From the NCBI RefSeq assembly GCF_001518815.1, contig NZ_CP013987.1:2812501-2876500 (forward strand): a stretch of 64,000 nucleotides of DNA, given 5' to 3'. A program made the position numbers and the translations under genes. How positions within the stretch are numbered: position 1 is the stretch's first letter; every line of letters begins with the position of its first letter. Below, in pieces: positions 1 to 8,129 of this stretch. The notes below the pieces were generated by a model. That model did no database searches and was not told the DNA's origin. It saw nothing but the letters and a program-made list of their open reading frames with translations. Origin of the DNA: Pseudomonas oryzihabitans (GTDB lineage Bacteria; Pseudomonadota; Gammaproteobacteria; Pseudomonadales; Pseudomonadaceae).

Positions 1-1
1 C

Positions 2-955
2 CGGCAGAACACCGGTCTGCTGCCGGTGGGCGATGAGCGAGCACCCGACGACTACAGCAAGCTCGGGCTGACCGGCAAGGTCCGGGTGTCCAAGAGCACC
101 CTGAAGGTCGGCACCCTGATTCCCCGGCTGCAAACCATCCGCAGCAGCAATTCGCGCCTGCTGCCGCAGACCTTCCAGGGCGCCCAGCTGGTGTCCAAGG
201 AACTGGACAACCTCACCTTCAACGCCGGGCGCCTGACCCAGAACCGGGTCCGCAACGACAGCGCGAACGAGGACATGACCGTGTCGGGCAGCGGCATTCG
301 CGGCGGCCGACCGAGTGACCAGTTCGACTTCGCCGGGCTGAGCTACAAATGGACCAAGCAGCTCACCACCGTCTACGACTACGGTCATCTCGACCAGAAC
401 TATGAACAGCATATGTTCAACGTGCTGCACGTCCTGCCGCTCGGCAAGAACCAGTCGCTGGAGACGGATCTGCGCTATGCCCGCTCGCGCAAGGACGGCG
501 GCACCAACGTCGACAACGATGCCTATGGAGCCAAGTTCACCTACAACCTCGGCCATCATGCCTTCGGCGCCGCCTACCAGCAGATGCACGGCGAGACCGG
601 CTTTCCCCATCTCAACGGCACCGATTCGTACCTGGTCAACTACGTGATGCTGTCGCCGGACTTCGCCAATCCGGGCGAGCGCTCCTGGCAGGTGCGCTAC
701 GACTACGACTTCGCGGCCTGGGGCCTTCCGGGACTCGCCTTCATGACCCGCTATCTCAAGGGCGACCATTTCGACGGACCCGGCGGGATCGCCGGCAAGG
801 AGTGGGAGCGCGATACCGAGCTGGAATACACCGTCCAGACGGGCGCCCTGAAGAACGTCAAGGTGCGCTGGCGCAACGGCAGCTACCGCAGCCGCAACGA
901 TACCGACCTCGACCAGAACCGCCTGATCCTCAGCTACACCCTGCCCCTGCTCTGA
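2..955 (+). CDS. OprD-family outer-membrane porin, C-terminal part (5' end outside window)
   Basis: The reading frame is already open at the left edge and ends in TGA, so this is the C-terminal ~317 residues of a larger protein; OprD porins are usually 400-450 residues. The visible part has the alternating aromatic/polar beta-strands of an 18-strand porin, and the end (LSYTLPLL) fits a final outer-membrane strand. OprD porins let small carboxylates and basic amino acids cross the outer membrane. The next gene, 60 bp downstream on the same strand, encodes an exported lyase, so porin and enzyme may serve one substrate. An internal GTG (codon 9) is not the true start. The family is clear; the substrate cannot be read. 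Confidence 0.9.
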   Translation, partial: RQNTGLLPVGDERAPDDYSKLGLTGKVRVSKSTLKVGTLIPRLQTIRSSNSRLLPQTFQGAQLVSKELDNLTFNAGRLTQNRVRNDSANEDMTVSGSGIRGGRPSDQFDFAGLSYKWTKQLTTVYDYGHLDQNYEQHMFNVLHVLPLGKNQSLETDLRYARSRKDGGTNVDNDAYGAKFTYNLGHHAFGAAYQQMHGETGFPHLNGTDSYLVNYVMLSPDFANPGERSWQVRYDYDFAAWGLPGLAFMTRYLKGDHFDGPGGIAGKEWERDTELEYTVQTGALKNVKVRWRNGSYRSRNDTDLDQNRLILSYTLPLL

Positions 956-1015
956 CGCCACGGCCGGCTACGCCTCCGCACCGGCCCCGATCCCGCCCCG
1001 AAAGGACCATCGCCC

Positions 1016-2608
1016 ATGCTCGCTACCCCGCGTTTACTGCCGCTTGCCCTGTTCATCGCCCTGGCCGCCGGGACTCCGGCGCTGGCCGCCAACACCGCCG
1101 ACGCGCCCTGCAAGACCACCGCCGAGTGCAAGGCCGAGGTCGCCAGGATCGGCGGCACCGTCACCCACAGCGGCGCCCGCGTTGGAGGCGTCGAAGACCA
1201 GTTCGACGGACTGAACCGCATCAACAAGGCGTCCATCGTGATGCTGACCGAGGAAGGCATCGTCACCCCGGAGATGGGACGCAAGATCGCCGGCGGGGTC
1301 GAATTCGCCATCGACCAGGGCGCTCGGCCGGACGGCAAGCGACCCAGCGACGTGCTCCAGCTGGAAAAGATCATGACCGACAAGATCGGTCCGGAAGCCT
1401 CGCTGATCCACTCGGGCCGCAGTCGCCAGGACATCTATGCCACCTACCGCCTGGCGTCTCTGCGTAGCCAGGTGCTGGCCTACAGCGACGCCGTGAACGC
1501 GACCCGCCAGCGCCTGCTGACCCTCGCCGCCGCCAACGTCGATACCCTGGTGCCGGCCTATACCAACGGCGTCCAGGCGATGCCGATCTCCTACGCCCAC
1601 TATCTGCTCGCCTACGCCGATTCCTTCGCCCGCGACGCCCAGCGCATCGCCCAGCTCTATCAGCGCCTCAACCTCAGCCCGATGGGTACCGCCGTACTGG
1701 CCAACTCCGCCTACCCGCTCAATCGCGAGCGCCTCGCCAGCCTGCTCGGCTTCGATGGCGTGCGCCAGAACTCGCTGGATTCCAGCCAGGTCTCCACCTA
1801 CGACATCCCCATCGAAGCCGCCGATATCGCCGCTTCCTCGGCGATCCGTCTCGGCGCGATGATCGGTGACATCCACACCCAGTACCACCAGATCCGCCCC
1901 TGGCTACTGTTGGAGGAAGGCTCCACCTACACCAGCAGCGCCATGCCGCAGAAACGCAATCCGGGGCTGTTGATGCGCACCCGGGAAGCCGCCTCGGACA
2001 CCATCGGCCTGGCGCAGACCATCACCCTGCGCGCGCACAACGTGACCACCGGGATGACGGACTACAAGTTCGCCTTCGATGACCTGAATTTCTATGATTC
2101 GGCCATCGGCATGTTCACCAGCATGGACCGCGTGCTCGACGCCCTGAAGGTCAATCCGCAGCGCGCCCTGGAAGAACTCGAGAACGAATGGACCACCTCG
2201 ATGGAGTTGGCCGATACCCTGGAGCGGGCGCACAAGGTGCCCTTCCGCATCGGTCACAGCTTCGCCTCGCTGATCGTCACGGAAGCCCGCAACGAAGGCT
2301 ACACACCCAAGACCTTTCCCTTCGCCAAGGCCCGGCAGCTCTACACCCAGGCTGCCGAGAAGTACCAGTGGAAGGAGACCAGCCTGCCGCTGCAGGAAGC
2401 CGAATTCCGCAACGCGCTCTCTCCGACCAACATGGTCAAGACGCGGGTCGGTACCGGTGGTCCGCAACCGGCCGAGGTGCAACGTATGCTCGGCGAGGCG
2501 AAGCAGGCCCTGCAGGCCGATGTCGACTGGACCAAGGCCCGGCGTCAGCGGTTGGCCGAGGCCGATACCGCCCTCGACCAGGCCTTCGGCAAGCTGCTGA
2601 AGAACTGA
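1016..2608 (+). CDS. exported argininosuccinate lyase-like enzyme (fumarase/aspartase superfamily)
   Basis: The 530-residue product begins with a typical signal peptide (hydrophobic stretch, then an ALA-A cleavage region near residue 25), so it should act in the periplasm. The body matches the ArgH branch of the fumarase/aspartase superfamily: an SRQDIYATYRL segment near 140 and the mobile catalytic loop GSTYTSSAMPQKRNPG near residue 305. Family members break C-N or C-O bonds and release fumarate or a related acid. ArgH itself is cytosolic and about 465 residues; the extra length here is mostly the N-terminal leader and a C-terminal tail. It follows an OprD porin gene and is convergent with a carboxylate/amino-acid symporter gene, suggesting an amino-acid-like substrate processed outside the inner membrane. 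The actual substrate is unknown. Confidence 0.8.
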   Translation: MLATPRLLPLALFIALAAGTPALAANTADAPCKTTAECKAEVARIGGTVTHSGARVGGVEDQFDGLNRINKASIVMLTEEGIVTPEMGRKIAGGVEFAIDQGARPDGKRPSDVLQLEKIMTDKIGPEASLIHSGRSRQDIYATYRLASLRSQVLAYSDAVNATRQRLLTLAAANVDTLVPAYTNGVQAMPISYAHYLLAYADSFARDAQRIAQLYQRLNLSPMGTAVLANSAYPLNRERLASLLGFDGVRQNSLDSSQVSTYDIPIEAADIAASSAIRLGAMIGDIHTQYHQIRPWLLLEEGSTYTSSAMPQKRNPGLLMRTREAASDTIGLAQTITLRAHNVTTGMTDYKFAFDDLNFYDSAIGMFTSMDRVLDALKVNPQRALEELENEWTTSMELADTLERAHKVPFRIGHSFASLIVTEARNEGYTPKTFPFAKARQLYTQAAEKYQWKETSLPLQEAEFRNALSPTNMVKTRVGTGGPQPAEVQRMLGEAKQALQADVDWTKARRQRLAEADTALDQAFGKLLKN

Positions 2609-2622
2609 TCGACTCGCCCGGC

Positions 2623-3867
2623 TCAGGAGGCGAGCGCGGCCGTCAGTCGTGGCCGGTCCAGCGTCCCCTGCCAGCGCGCCAGCGCCAGGCAGGCGACGCA
2701 GTTACCCAGCACATTGGTGAGCGACCGGCATTTCATCAGTCGCTCGACGCCCAGCAACAGGCCGACCGCCTCCACTGGCACGAAGTGCAAGATCGACAGG
2801 GTCGCAGCCAAGGTCAGAAAAGCCGAACCGGCGACACTGGTCGAACCCAGGGTGGTGATCAAACCGACGACGATGAAAATCGCCAGTTGCGCGGCTGACA
2901 GCTCCACGCCAGCGAACTGGGTCAGGAACAGCAGTGCCACCGCGATATACAGATTCGAGCCCGCCAGGTTGAAGGTGTAGCCGGTGGTGAGCGACAGCCG
3001 CACCAGCTCCGTCGGACACCCGGCGCGTTCGAGGCGACCGATCAGCAACGGCAAGGCCGCGACCGAGGAGCCGGTGACCGCCACCAGCAGCAACTCGCGC
3101 CTCAACCAGACGATCAGGCGCAGCAGCGAAAAGCCACAGAGCCGCGCCACCAGCCCCAGCACGCCGCAGATGAAACACAGGGCGGCGAGATAGACCGCGA
3201 CCAGGAACTTCAGGAGGGGCCACAGGGAAGCGCCGCCATAACGTGAGACGGTGAAGGCCATGGCACCAAAGGCGGCGAGGGGCGCCAGGCGGAGAAACAG
3301 GCGCAGCAGCCGCAACTGTAGCGCCAAGGCCTGTTCGATCCCGGCAAGCCACGGCATACCCCGCTCGCCCAGGCCGCGCAGCACCAGCCCCAGGGCGATG
3401 GCCAGGCACAGCATGGGCAGCATGGCGCTCTGGGTAAAGGCGCCCACCAGGGTGCCTGGCAGGCTGTCGAGCAGACTCGGCAAGGGCGTGGCGGCACTCG
3501 GCAGCAGCGGGTCCGCGGGTTCCGCGCCGTTCCAGTCGATGGGTACGGGGCCTAGCCCGGTGGCGGTACCCGGGTGGATCAGCAGGCCAACCAGTACGCC
3601 GACCAGCAGGGACAGCAACGACATGAGCTGGAAATAGAGAACCATGCGCGCCGCCATGGCGCCGGCACCCCGCCCCAACCGCGCGATGGCCGCGACGATG
3701 AGCGCGAACATGAGCAGGGGAATCACCAGGCCCAGGGTGCGCAGGAACAGATCGCTCAACGGCTTCATGGCAGCGCCCAGGTCAGGACGCCAGAGTCCGA
3801 GCAGCAAACCGCAGGCAAGGGCCACGCCTATCTGCACACTGCCATTGCGAGCGATCCGCGCGATCAT
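2623..3867 (-). CDS. dicarboxylate/amino acid:cation symporter (DAACS/SDF family)
   Basis: A 414-residue membrane protein with about eight hydrophobic segments and re-entrant loops of the GltP/DctA type. It contains a serine-rich VTGSSVAALPLLIGRL segment and a NLAGSNLYIAVALLFL segment that corresponds to the family NMDGT-like binding region. It should import a dicarboxylate or acidic amino acid with H+ or Na+. I start it at the ATG preceded by AGGAG; an upstream in-frame start adds 19 non-family residues. It is convergent with the exported lyase gene (14 bp apart) and divergent from a LysR gene. The substrate may be a product of that lyase (inference). Confidence 0.85.
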   Translation of the reverse strand: MIARIARNGSVQIGVALACGLLLGLWRPDLGAAMKPLSDLFLRTLGLVIPLLMFALIVAAIARLGRGAGAMAARMVLYFQLMSLLSLLVGVLVGLLIHPGTATGLGPVPIDWNGAEPADPLLPSAATPLPSLLDSLPGTLVGAFTQSAMLPMLCLAIALGLVLRGLGERGMPWLAGIEQALALQLRLLRLFLRLAPLAAFGAMAFTVSRYGGASLWPLLKFLVAVYLAALCFICGVLGLVARLCGFSLLRLIVWLRRELLLVAVTGSSVAALPLLIGRLERAGCPTELVRLSLTTGYTFNLAGSNLYIAVALLFLTQFAGVELSAAQLAIFIVVGLITTLGSTSVAGSAFLTLAATLSILHFVPVEAVGLLLGVERLMKCRSLTNVLGNCVACLALARWQGTLDRPRLTAALAS

Positions 3868-3973
3868 CCGGACTCCTGCCGTTGTTATTATTGTGCGGGT
3901 GGCGCCAGACACCGTGCGCCCCATCCTAACCGATCGGTCACCCTGGCCGGCGTCAACGAGGTCCTGCGAGCGA

Positions 3974-4924
3974 ATGGAATTGCGGCATTTGCGTTACTTC
4001 GTCACGGTAGCCGAGGAGCAGCATTTCACCCGGGCCGCCGCGCGGCTGAACATGCAGCAGCCTCCACTCAGCCAGCAGATCCGGGCCCTGGAAGACGAGC
4101 TGGGCTTCGCCCTCTTCCTGCGTCACCCCAAGGGCGTTGCCCTGACCGCCGGGGGCGCCGCCTTCCTGCTGGAGGCCCGCGACATCCTCGCCCGGGTGGG
4201 CCAGGGCGCTCACCGCGCGGCACGCGTCGCGCGCGGCATCGACGGCACCCTGGCCCTCGGCTTCACCAGTTCGGCGGCCGCCCATGCCCTTATTCCCCGC
4301 ATCATCCGCGCCTACCGAGAGAGTTACCCGGATGTGGAGATCGCCATCGCCGAAGACAACGCCCAGGGCCTTACCCAGCGGGTAGCCGAGGGCCGGTTGG
4401 ATATCGGCATCCTGCGCGCCCCCGTCAGCGCGCCGGAGGGTGTCACCTATCACCGGCTGCTCAACGAGGCGATGCTGTTGGCCTTGCCGAGCAATCACCG
4501 ACTCATCGCCGGGATCGGCGAAGAGGCCCTGGAAAGCCTGGAGCGCCGGGGACTGCCACTGGCGACCCTGGCCGACGAACATTTCATCCTGGTGCGCAAA
4601 CCGGGCGCGCCGGGCATGTATGCCAACCTGCTGGACGCCTGCCGCCATGCCGGCTTCGAGCCCTGGGTCGCCTTCGAAGTCGACCGCATGCTCACCAACC
4701 TCAGCCTGGTGGCCGCCGGCGCCGGTCTCTCGGCGGTCCCGGCCTCCATGACCGAGTTGCACAGATCCAGCATCTTCTACTGCCCCATCCTGGACGCCCG
4801 CCCCCGGCTGGCCGCCCCGATCACCCTGGCCTGCCGCGCCTTCAACCCTTCGCCCGCCCTGCAGAACTTCATCGCCCTGGCCCGGCAACTGGCCGGCAGG
4901 CCGCAGCGGCGGGATCGGGGCTGA
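3974..4924 (+). CDS. LysR-type transcriptional regulator
   Basis: 316 residues. The start MELRHLRYFVTVAEEQHFTRAA is the classical LysR N-terminal helix-turn-helix region, followed by the wing (QQIRALEDELG) and a type-2 periplasmic-binding-protein effector domain from about residue 90. The frame is open upstream to 3644, but the 110 upstream residues are low-complexity and not LysR-like, so the ATG at 3974 is chosen. It is divergent from the symporter gene with a 106-bp shared intergenic region, the usual arrangement for a LysR protein regulating its neighbour. The N-terminal half resembles the BenM/CatM branch, which would suit an aromatic or organic-acid effector, but this is not certain. 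Confidence 0.9.
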   Translation: MELRHLRYFVTVAEEQHFTRAAARLNMQQPPLSQQIRALEDELGFALFLRHPKGVALTAGGAAFLLEARDILARVGQGAHRAARVARGIDGTLALGFTSSAAAHALIPRIIRAYRESYPDVEIAIAEDNAQGLTQRVAEGRLDIGILRAPVSAPEGVTYHRLLNEAMLLALPSNHRLIAGIGEEALESLERRGLPLATLADEHFILVRKPGAPGMYANLLDACRHAGFEPWVAFEVDRMLTNLSLVAAGAGLSAVPASMTELHRSSIFYCPILDARPRLAAPITLACRAFNPSPALQNFIALARQLAGRPQRRDRG

Positions 4925-5041
4925 GGGAGTACGTCCACCCCCTTGGATATTCCGCGCTCAAGCAGGAGGGGGCTATCTGGCTAACGTGCCCTAAAAGGCC
5001 GGCCACAGCATTAAGGTGGCCCGTTCCCCCGCCAGGTGCGC

Positions 5042-5650
5042 TCAGCGGACCAGGAGGCGGATCGCCTTCTCGATCCGGTCCGCCGCCTGAGCCTGTAGCA
5101 ACTGGGGGTCATCACCCAGCAGCGCCCGCAGCTGATGCGGGGCAAACACCAGATCGATGAACGCCTCCAGCAGGTGATCGACGTCGTCCGGCCGATCCGG
5201 GCCCGCTTCGATCGCCTGCCGCACACGCAGGCGCCCGGCTTCCCAGCCGATGCGGGTCGCCTCGGCCGCGACCGCCGGGAAACGATCGGCCGTCGCGATG
5301 ACCAAACGCATCATGGCCAGGGTTTCCGACCGTGAGGCGTGCTCCAGCATGTCCTTACCGGCCAGCCGCAACCGCTCTGCCAGGGGCAGGCCCGTGGGTA
5401 GGGGCTCGATCTGCGGCAGCGTTCCGGAGTGGCGGCGGATCACGGCCTCGAACAACTGATCCTTGTTGGCATAGCGTGCATAGAGGCTGGCCTTGCCCGC
5501 CCCCGCGAGCCGCGCGACCGCCTCGCAAGAGGTACCGGCAAAGCCCTGCGCCAGGAACAGCTCGAACGCGGCGTCCAGCAATCGGCGATCGACATCGCCT
5601 GCCTCTTCCCGACGGGGTCGCCCGCCTCGTGGTTTGGTCATCTCGCTCAT
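5042..5650 (-). CDS. TetR-family repressor next to epoxide hydrolase
   Basis: 202 residues with an N-terminal TetR helix-turn-helix (LLDAAFELFLAQGFAGTS, then VARLAGAGKASLYARYANKD) and a helical ligand domain resembling the AefR-like C-terminal group. It is divergent from an epoxide hydrolase gene. The 87-bp region between them carries a perfect 9-bp inverted repeat over the putative -10 of the hydrolase promoter, so the protein most likely represses that gene, and probably its own, until a small hydrophobic effector binds. The lysine- and arginine-rich N-terminus (MTKPRGGRPRREE) is usual for the family. Confidence 0.9.
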   Translation of the reverse strand: MSEMTKPRGGRPRREEAGDVDRRLLDAAFELFLAQGFAGTSCEAVARLAGAGKASLYARYANKDQLFEAVIRRHSGTLPQIEPLPTGLPLAERLRLAGKDMLEHASRSETLAMMRLVIATADRFPAVAAEATRIGWEAGRLRVRQAIEAGPDRPDDVDHLLEAFIDLVFAPHQLRALLGDDPQLLQAQAADRIEKAIRLLVR

Positions 5651-5668
5651 GGCCGAACCTTAAGCGGA

Positions 5669-5705
5669 TTGACAGTGGCTGTAAACTGAACGATAACGTT
5701 CAGTT
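5669..5705 (+). promoter_or_regulatory. sigma-70-like promoter with overlapping TetR operator
   Basis: TTGACA (5669-5674), a 17-bp spacer and GATAAC (5692-5697) form a good sigma-70 promoter reading toward the epoxide hydrolase gene. A perfect inverted repeat, AACTGAACG-N4-CGTTCAGTT, spans 5684-5705 and covers the -10. Its size and position fit an operator for the divergent TetR protein. The repeat and promoter boxes are seen directly; the binding protein is inferred. Confidence 0.7.
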
Positions 5706-5737
5706 ATGCGACTGCGCCCTTCACTGCGAGGCTCTCC

Positions 5738-6892
5738 ATGACCGATCTCATCCAGCCCTTTCCTATCCAGGTGCCCCAAGCCCAGCTCGACGACCTGCTC
5801 GAAAGACTCCAACGGACCCGCTGGCCGGACCGCGAGACCGCCCCCGATGGGAGCCAGGGACCGCAACTGGAGCGTCTGAAGGCCCTGGTGGAGCGCTGGA
5901 TCAGTGGCTATGACTGGCGAGCGGCTGAGGCCCTGATGAACAGCTGGGGCAGTAGCCGCACCGAAATCGACGGGCTCGGCATTCATTTCCTGCATGTTCG
6001 CTCTCCCGAGCCGCAGGCCACACCGCTGCTGCTCACCCACGGCTGGCCAGGTTCAGTGCTGGAGTTTCGTGAGGTGATAGGCCCGCTCACCAACCCGGTC
6101 GCCCATGGGGGCGATGCGGGCGACGCCTTCCACCTGGTGATTCCCTCCCTGCCCGGCTTTGGCTTCTCGGACCAGCCGCGCGAATCCGGATGGGGAGTTG
6201 GCCACGCCGCCATGGCCTGGATCGAGCTCATGCGCCGGCTTGGCTACGGCGATCACTGGCTGGCGCAGGGTGGCGACTGGGGCGCTGCGGTGACAACGGC
6301 CCTGGCGCACCTGCGCCCAGCGGGCCTGGCAGGCGTGCATCTGAACATGGTGATGTTCCAGCCCACCGACCAGGAAGTGGCCGAGGCTACGCCGGACGAG
6401 CAACGGATGCTCGCGGATGCCACCCGCTACGAGCGCGAATACTCGGGCTACATGAAAGTACAGGCGACCCGGCCGCAGTCGGTCGCCTTTGCCTTGGCCG
6501 ACTCACCCGTGGGGCTCGCGGCCTGGATCTACGCCCTGTTCCAGGATGTATCGCACACCGCGGGCGAGCCCGAGCGCGTGCTGGCGCTGGATCATCTGCT
6601 CGACGACATCATGCTCTATTGGCTGCCCAATGCCGGTGCCAGTTCGGCGCGTTTCTACTGGGAAGCGATGCGCGAGATGGCGAATGGCATGCCCACCGCC
6701 CCGCTACCCCTACCCGCTGGCGTCAGCATCTTTCCCGGCGAGCAGCTGCGCCTGTCCCGCCGCTGGGCAGAGCGGCGCTTCGCCGATCTGCGGTTCTTCG
6801 CGGAAGCCGATCAGGGTGGGCACTTCGCGGCGATGGAAAATCCGCAAGCATTCGTGGCTCATCTCCGAGCGACCTTTCGGGCATTAGGCTGA
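5738..6892 (+). CDS. epoxide hydrolase (EHN domain plus alpha/beta hydrolase)
   Basis: 384 residues, the usual length of microsomal-type bacterial epoxide hydrolases. The first ~100 residues are the EHN domain. The alpha/beta-hydrolase core follows with the oxyanion-hole motif HGWPGS at residue 101, nucleophile Asp180 in GGDWGA, and catalytic His362 in QGGHFAAMENP. The enzyme should open an epoxide to a vicinal diol through an Asp-ester intermediate in the cytosol. It stands alone behind a promoter with an apparent TetR operator, as expected for a detoxification gene induced by its substrate. A weak hairpin follows the gene. Confidence 0.92.
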   Translation: MTDLIQPFPIQVPQAQLDDLLERLQRTRWPDRETAPDGSQGPQLERLKALVERWISGYDWRAAEALMNSWGSSRTEIDGLGIHFLHVRSPEPQATPLLLTHGWPGSVLEFREVIGPLTNPVAHGGDAGDAFHLVIPSLPGFGFSDQPRESGWGVGHAAMAWIELMRRLGYGDHWLAQGGDWGAAVTTALAHLRPAGLAGVHLNMVMFQPTDQEVAEATPDEQRMLADATRYEREYSGYMKVQATRPQSVAFALADSPVGLAAWIYALFQDVSHTAGEPERVLALDHLLDDIMLYWLPNAGASSARFYWEAMREMANGMPTAPLPLPAGVSIFPGEQLRLSRRWAERRFADLRFFAEADQGGHFAAMENPQAFVAHLRATFRALG

Positions 6893-6970
6893 GCCCGCAC
6901 TCTTCCATTGATTGCCGGTAGGAGATTTCGGGCTGCGTCGCTATCTACGCTTTACGCACTGACAGGCTAG

Positions 6971-6992
6971 GTGCCCTTGTAGCCAAGGGCGC
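6971..6992 (+). terminator. hairpin between convergent genes, weak terminator
   Basis: GCCCTTG (6973-6979), loop TAGC, CAAGGGC (6984-6990) gives a 7-bp perfect stem, extendable by a wobble and a GC pair. It is followed by CTTTGCTAAGG, which is only weakly T-rich. It sits between the epoxide hydrolase gene and the convergent EamA transporter gene and may end transcription of the former. Confidence 0.4.
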
Positions 6993-6996
6993 TTTG

Positions 6997-7920
6997 CTAA
7001 GGCTTTTTCTGGACGCATGAAATCAGCACACCCGCGCTCAGAATCATCAACATTCCACCCCAGGTAAGGAGATCTGGGATCTCGTGGAACAACACATATC
7101 CCCATAGGCAGGCGAAGATAAGGTAGGCGTAGTCGAAGGTACCGACCAGCGCCGCAGGGGCGATTTGATAAGCCCTGGCGGTGGCCGCATTGATGAAGAC
7201 CAACGCCATGGCATAGCAGACGATGAAGGCCATCTCCTGCCGACCAAGTGGCTGCCAGGGAGACAATAGGAAATTGGCTCGAGCAGCTACCGTGTTACTG
7301 ACCATGAGCGAGGTAAGGCCCCCCAAGCAGGCAGCCACCAAAAAGGCGATATTCAATCCCAGCGCCAATACCAAAGGGTGCTCGTTGCGACAGTGCCGCC
7401 GCGTGATCACCATCGCGCCCGCATAGAAGACCGCGCCGATGACCGGCAGCAGCGTGGCAGGAGTAAAGGCATCCGTACCTGGACGTAGCACCAGGGCCAC
7501 GCCAGCAAAGCCGATGCCCACCGCAGACCAACCCAGTCTGGGCAAGGACTCACCGCCATAGCGGGTCGCTAAAAGCGCGATGAAAATGGGTGTCGTATAG
7601 ATAGCGACGGCGGCAACCGACAGGGAAATGAAGGGAAGCGCGGAGTAGTAGCTGATCCACATCAGCAAGAGCAGGATACTTCTAACCATCACCCAGCGAA
7701 TCGAGCCTATTTCGAGGCGACCTGCCTGGAAGCGGCTGATCACCCAGAGGCCAAGGGCCGGCACCGAAAGACAGGACACCGAGAGAAACAGCTGCCAAAG
7801 CGGTAGTCGCGCACTGAAGTATTTGACCAACGCATCCGCCAGGGACAGGACAAACACCGCTGTGACGATCAAGCTGATTCCCTGGCGGAGGCGATCGTTG
7901 CCTACATCCTTTTGCGTCAT
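6997..7920 (-). CDS. EamA/DMT-family membrane transporter
   Basis: 307 residues with about ten hydrophobic helices in two EamA repeats, the drug/metabolite transporter layout. Sequence features include LADALVKYFSARLPLWQL near the start and a YAYLIFACLWGYVLFHE segment near the end, typical of permeases of the RhaT/EamA group. It should export or import a small metabolite across the inner membrane; the substrate cannot be predicted. The ATG is chosen because GGAGG lies 8 bp upstream; an in-frame GTG three codons earlier overlaps that ribosome-binding site. It is a single-gene unit, with a 209-bp region upstream in which I see no clear operator. Confidence 0.85.
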   Translation of the reverse strand: MTQKDVGNDRLRQGISLIVTAVFVLSLADALVKYFSARLPLWQLFLSVSCLSVPALGLWVISRFQAGRLEIGSIRWVMVRSILLLLMWISYYSALPFISLSVAAVAIYTTPIFIALLATRYGGESLPRLGWSAVGIGFAGVALVLRPGTDAFTPATLLPVIGAVFYAGAMVITRRHCRNEHPLVLALGLNIAFLVAACLGGLTSLMVSNTVAARANFLLSPWQPLGRQEMAFIVCYAMALVFINAATARAYQIAPAALVGTFDYAYLIFACLWGYVLFHEIPDLLTWGGMLMILSAGVLISCVQKKP

Positions 7921-8129
7921 CCGTAACACCTCCCTCTGAGGCTGTGCTGCTATGAGCCAGCGTTTGCCAGGGATGCGCCGACTGTGATCACCATCAGTGG
8001 CGCACTATGAAAGTCGTTCCCCTTGCCATCGTCAATGTCACCGCAAGCTAATTCCTTCCAGCGCCAGTGTATCCCTAGGGTGCCACGTCATGTCGGGGAT
8101 GGGTGGCGAAGCGGTAGATGACACGAGCG

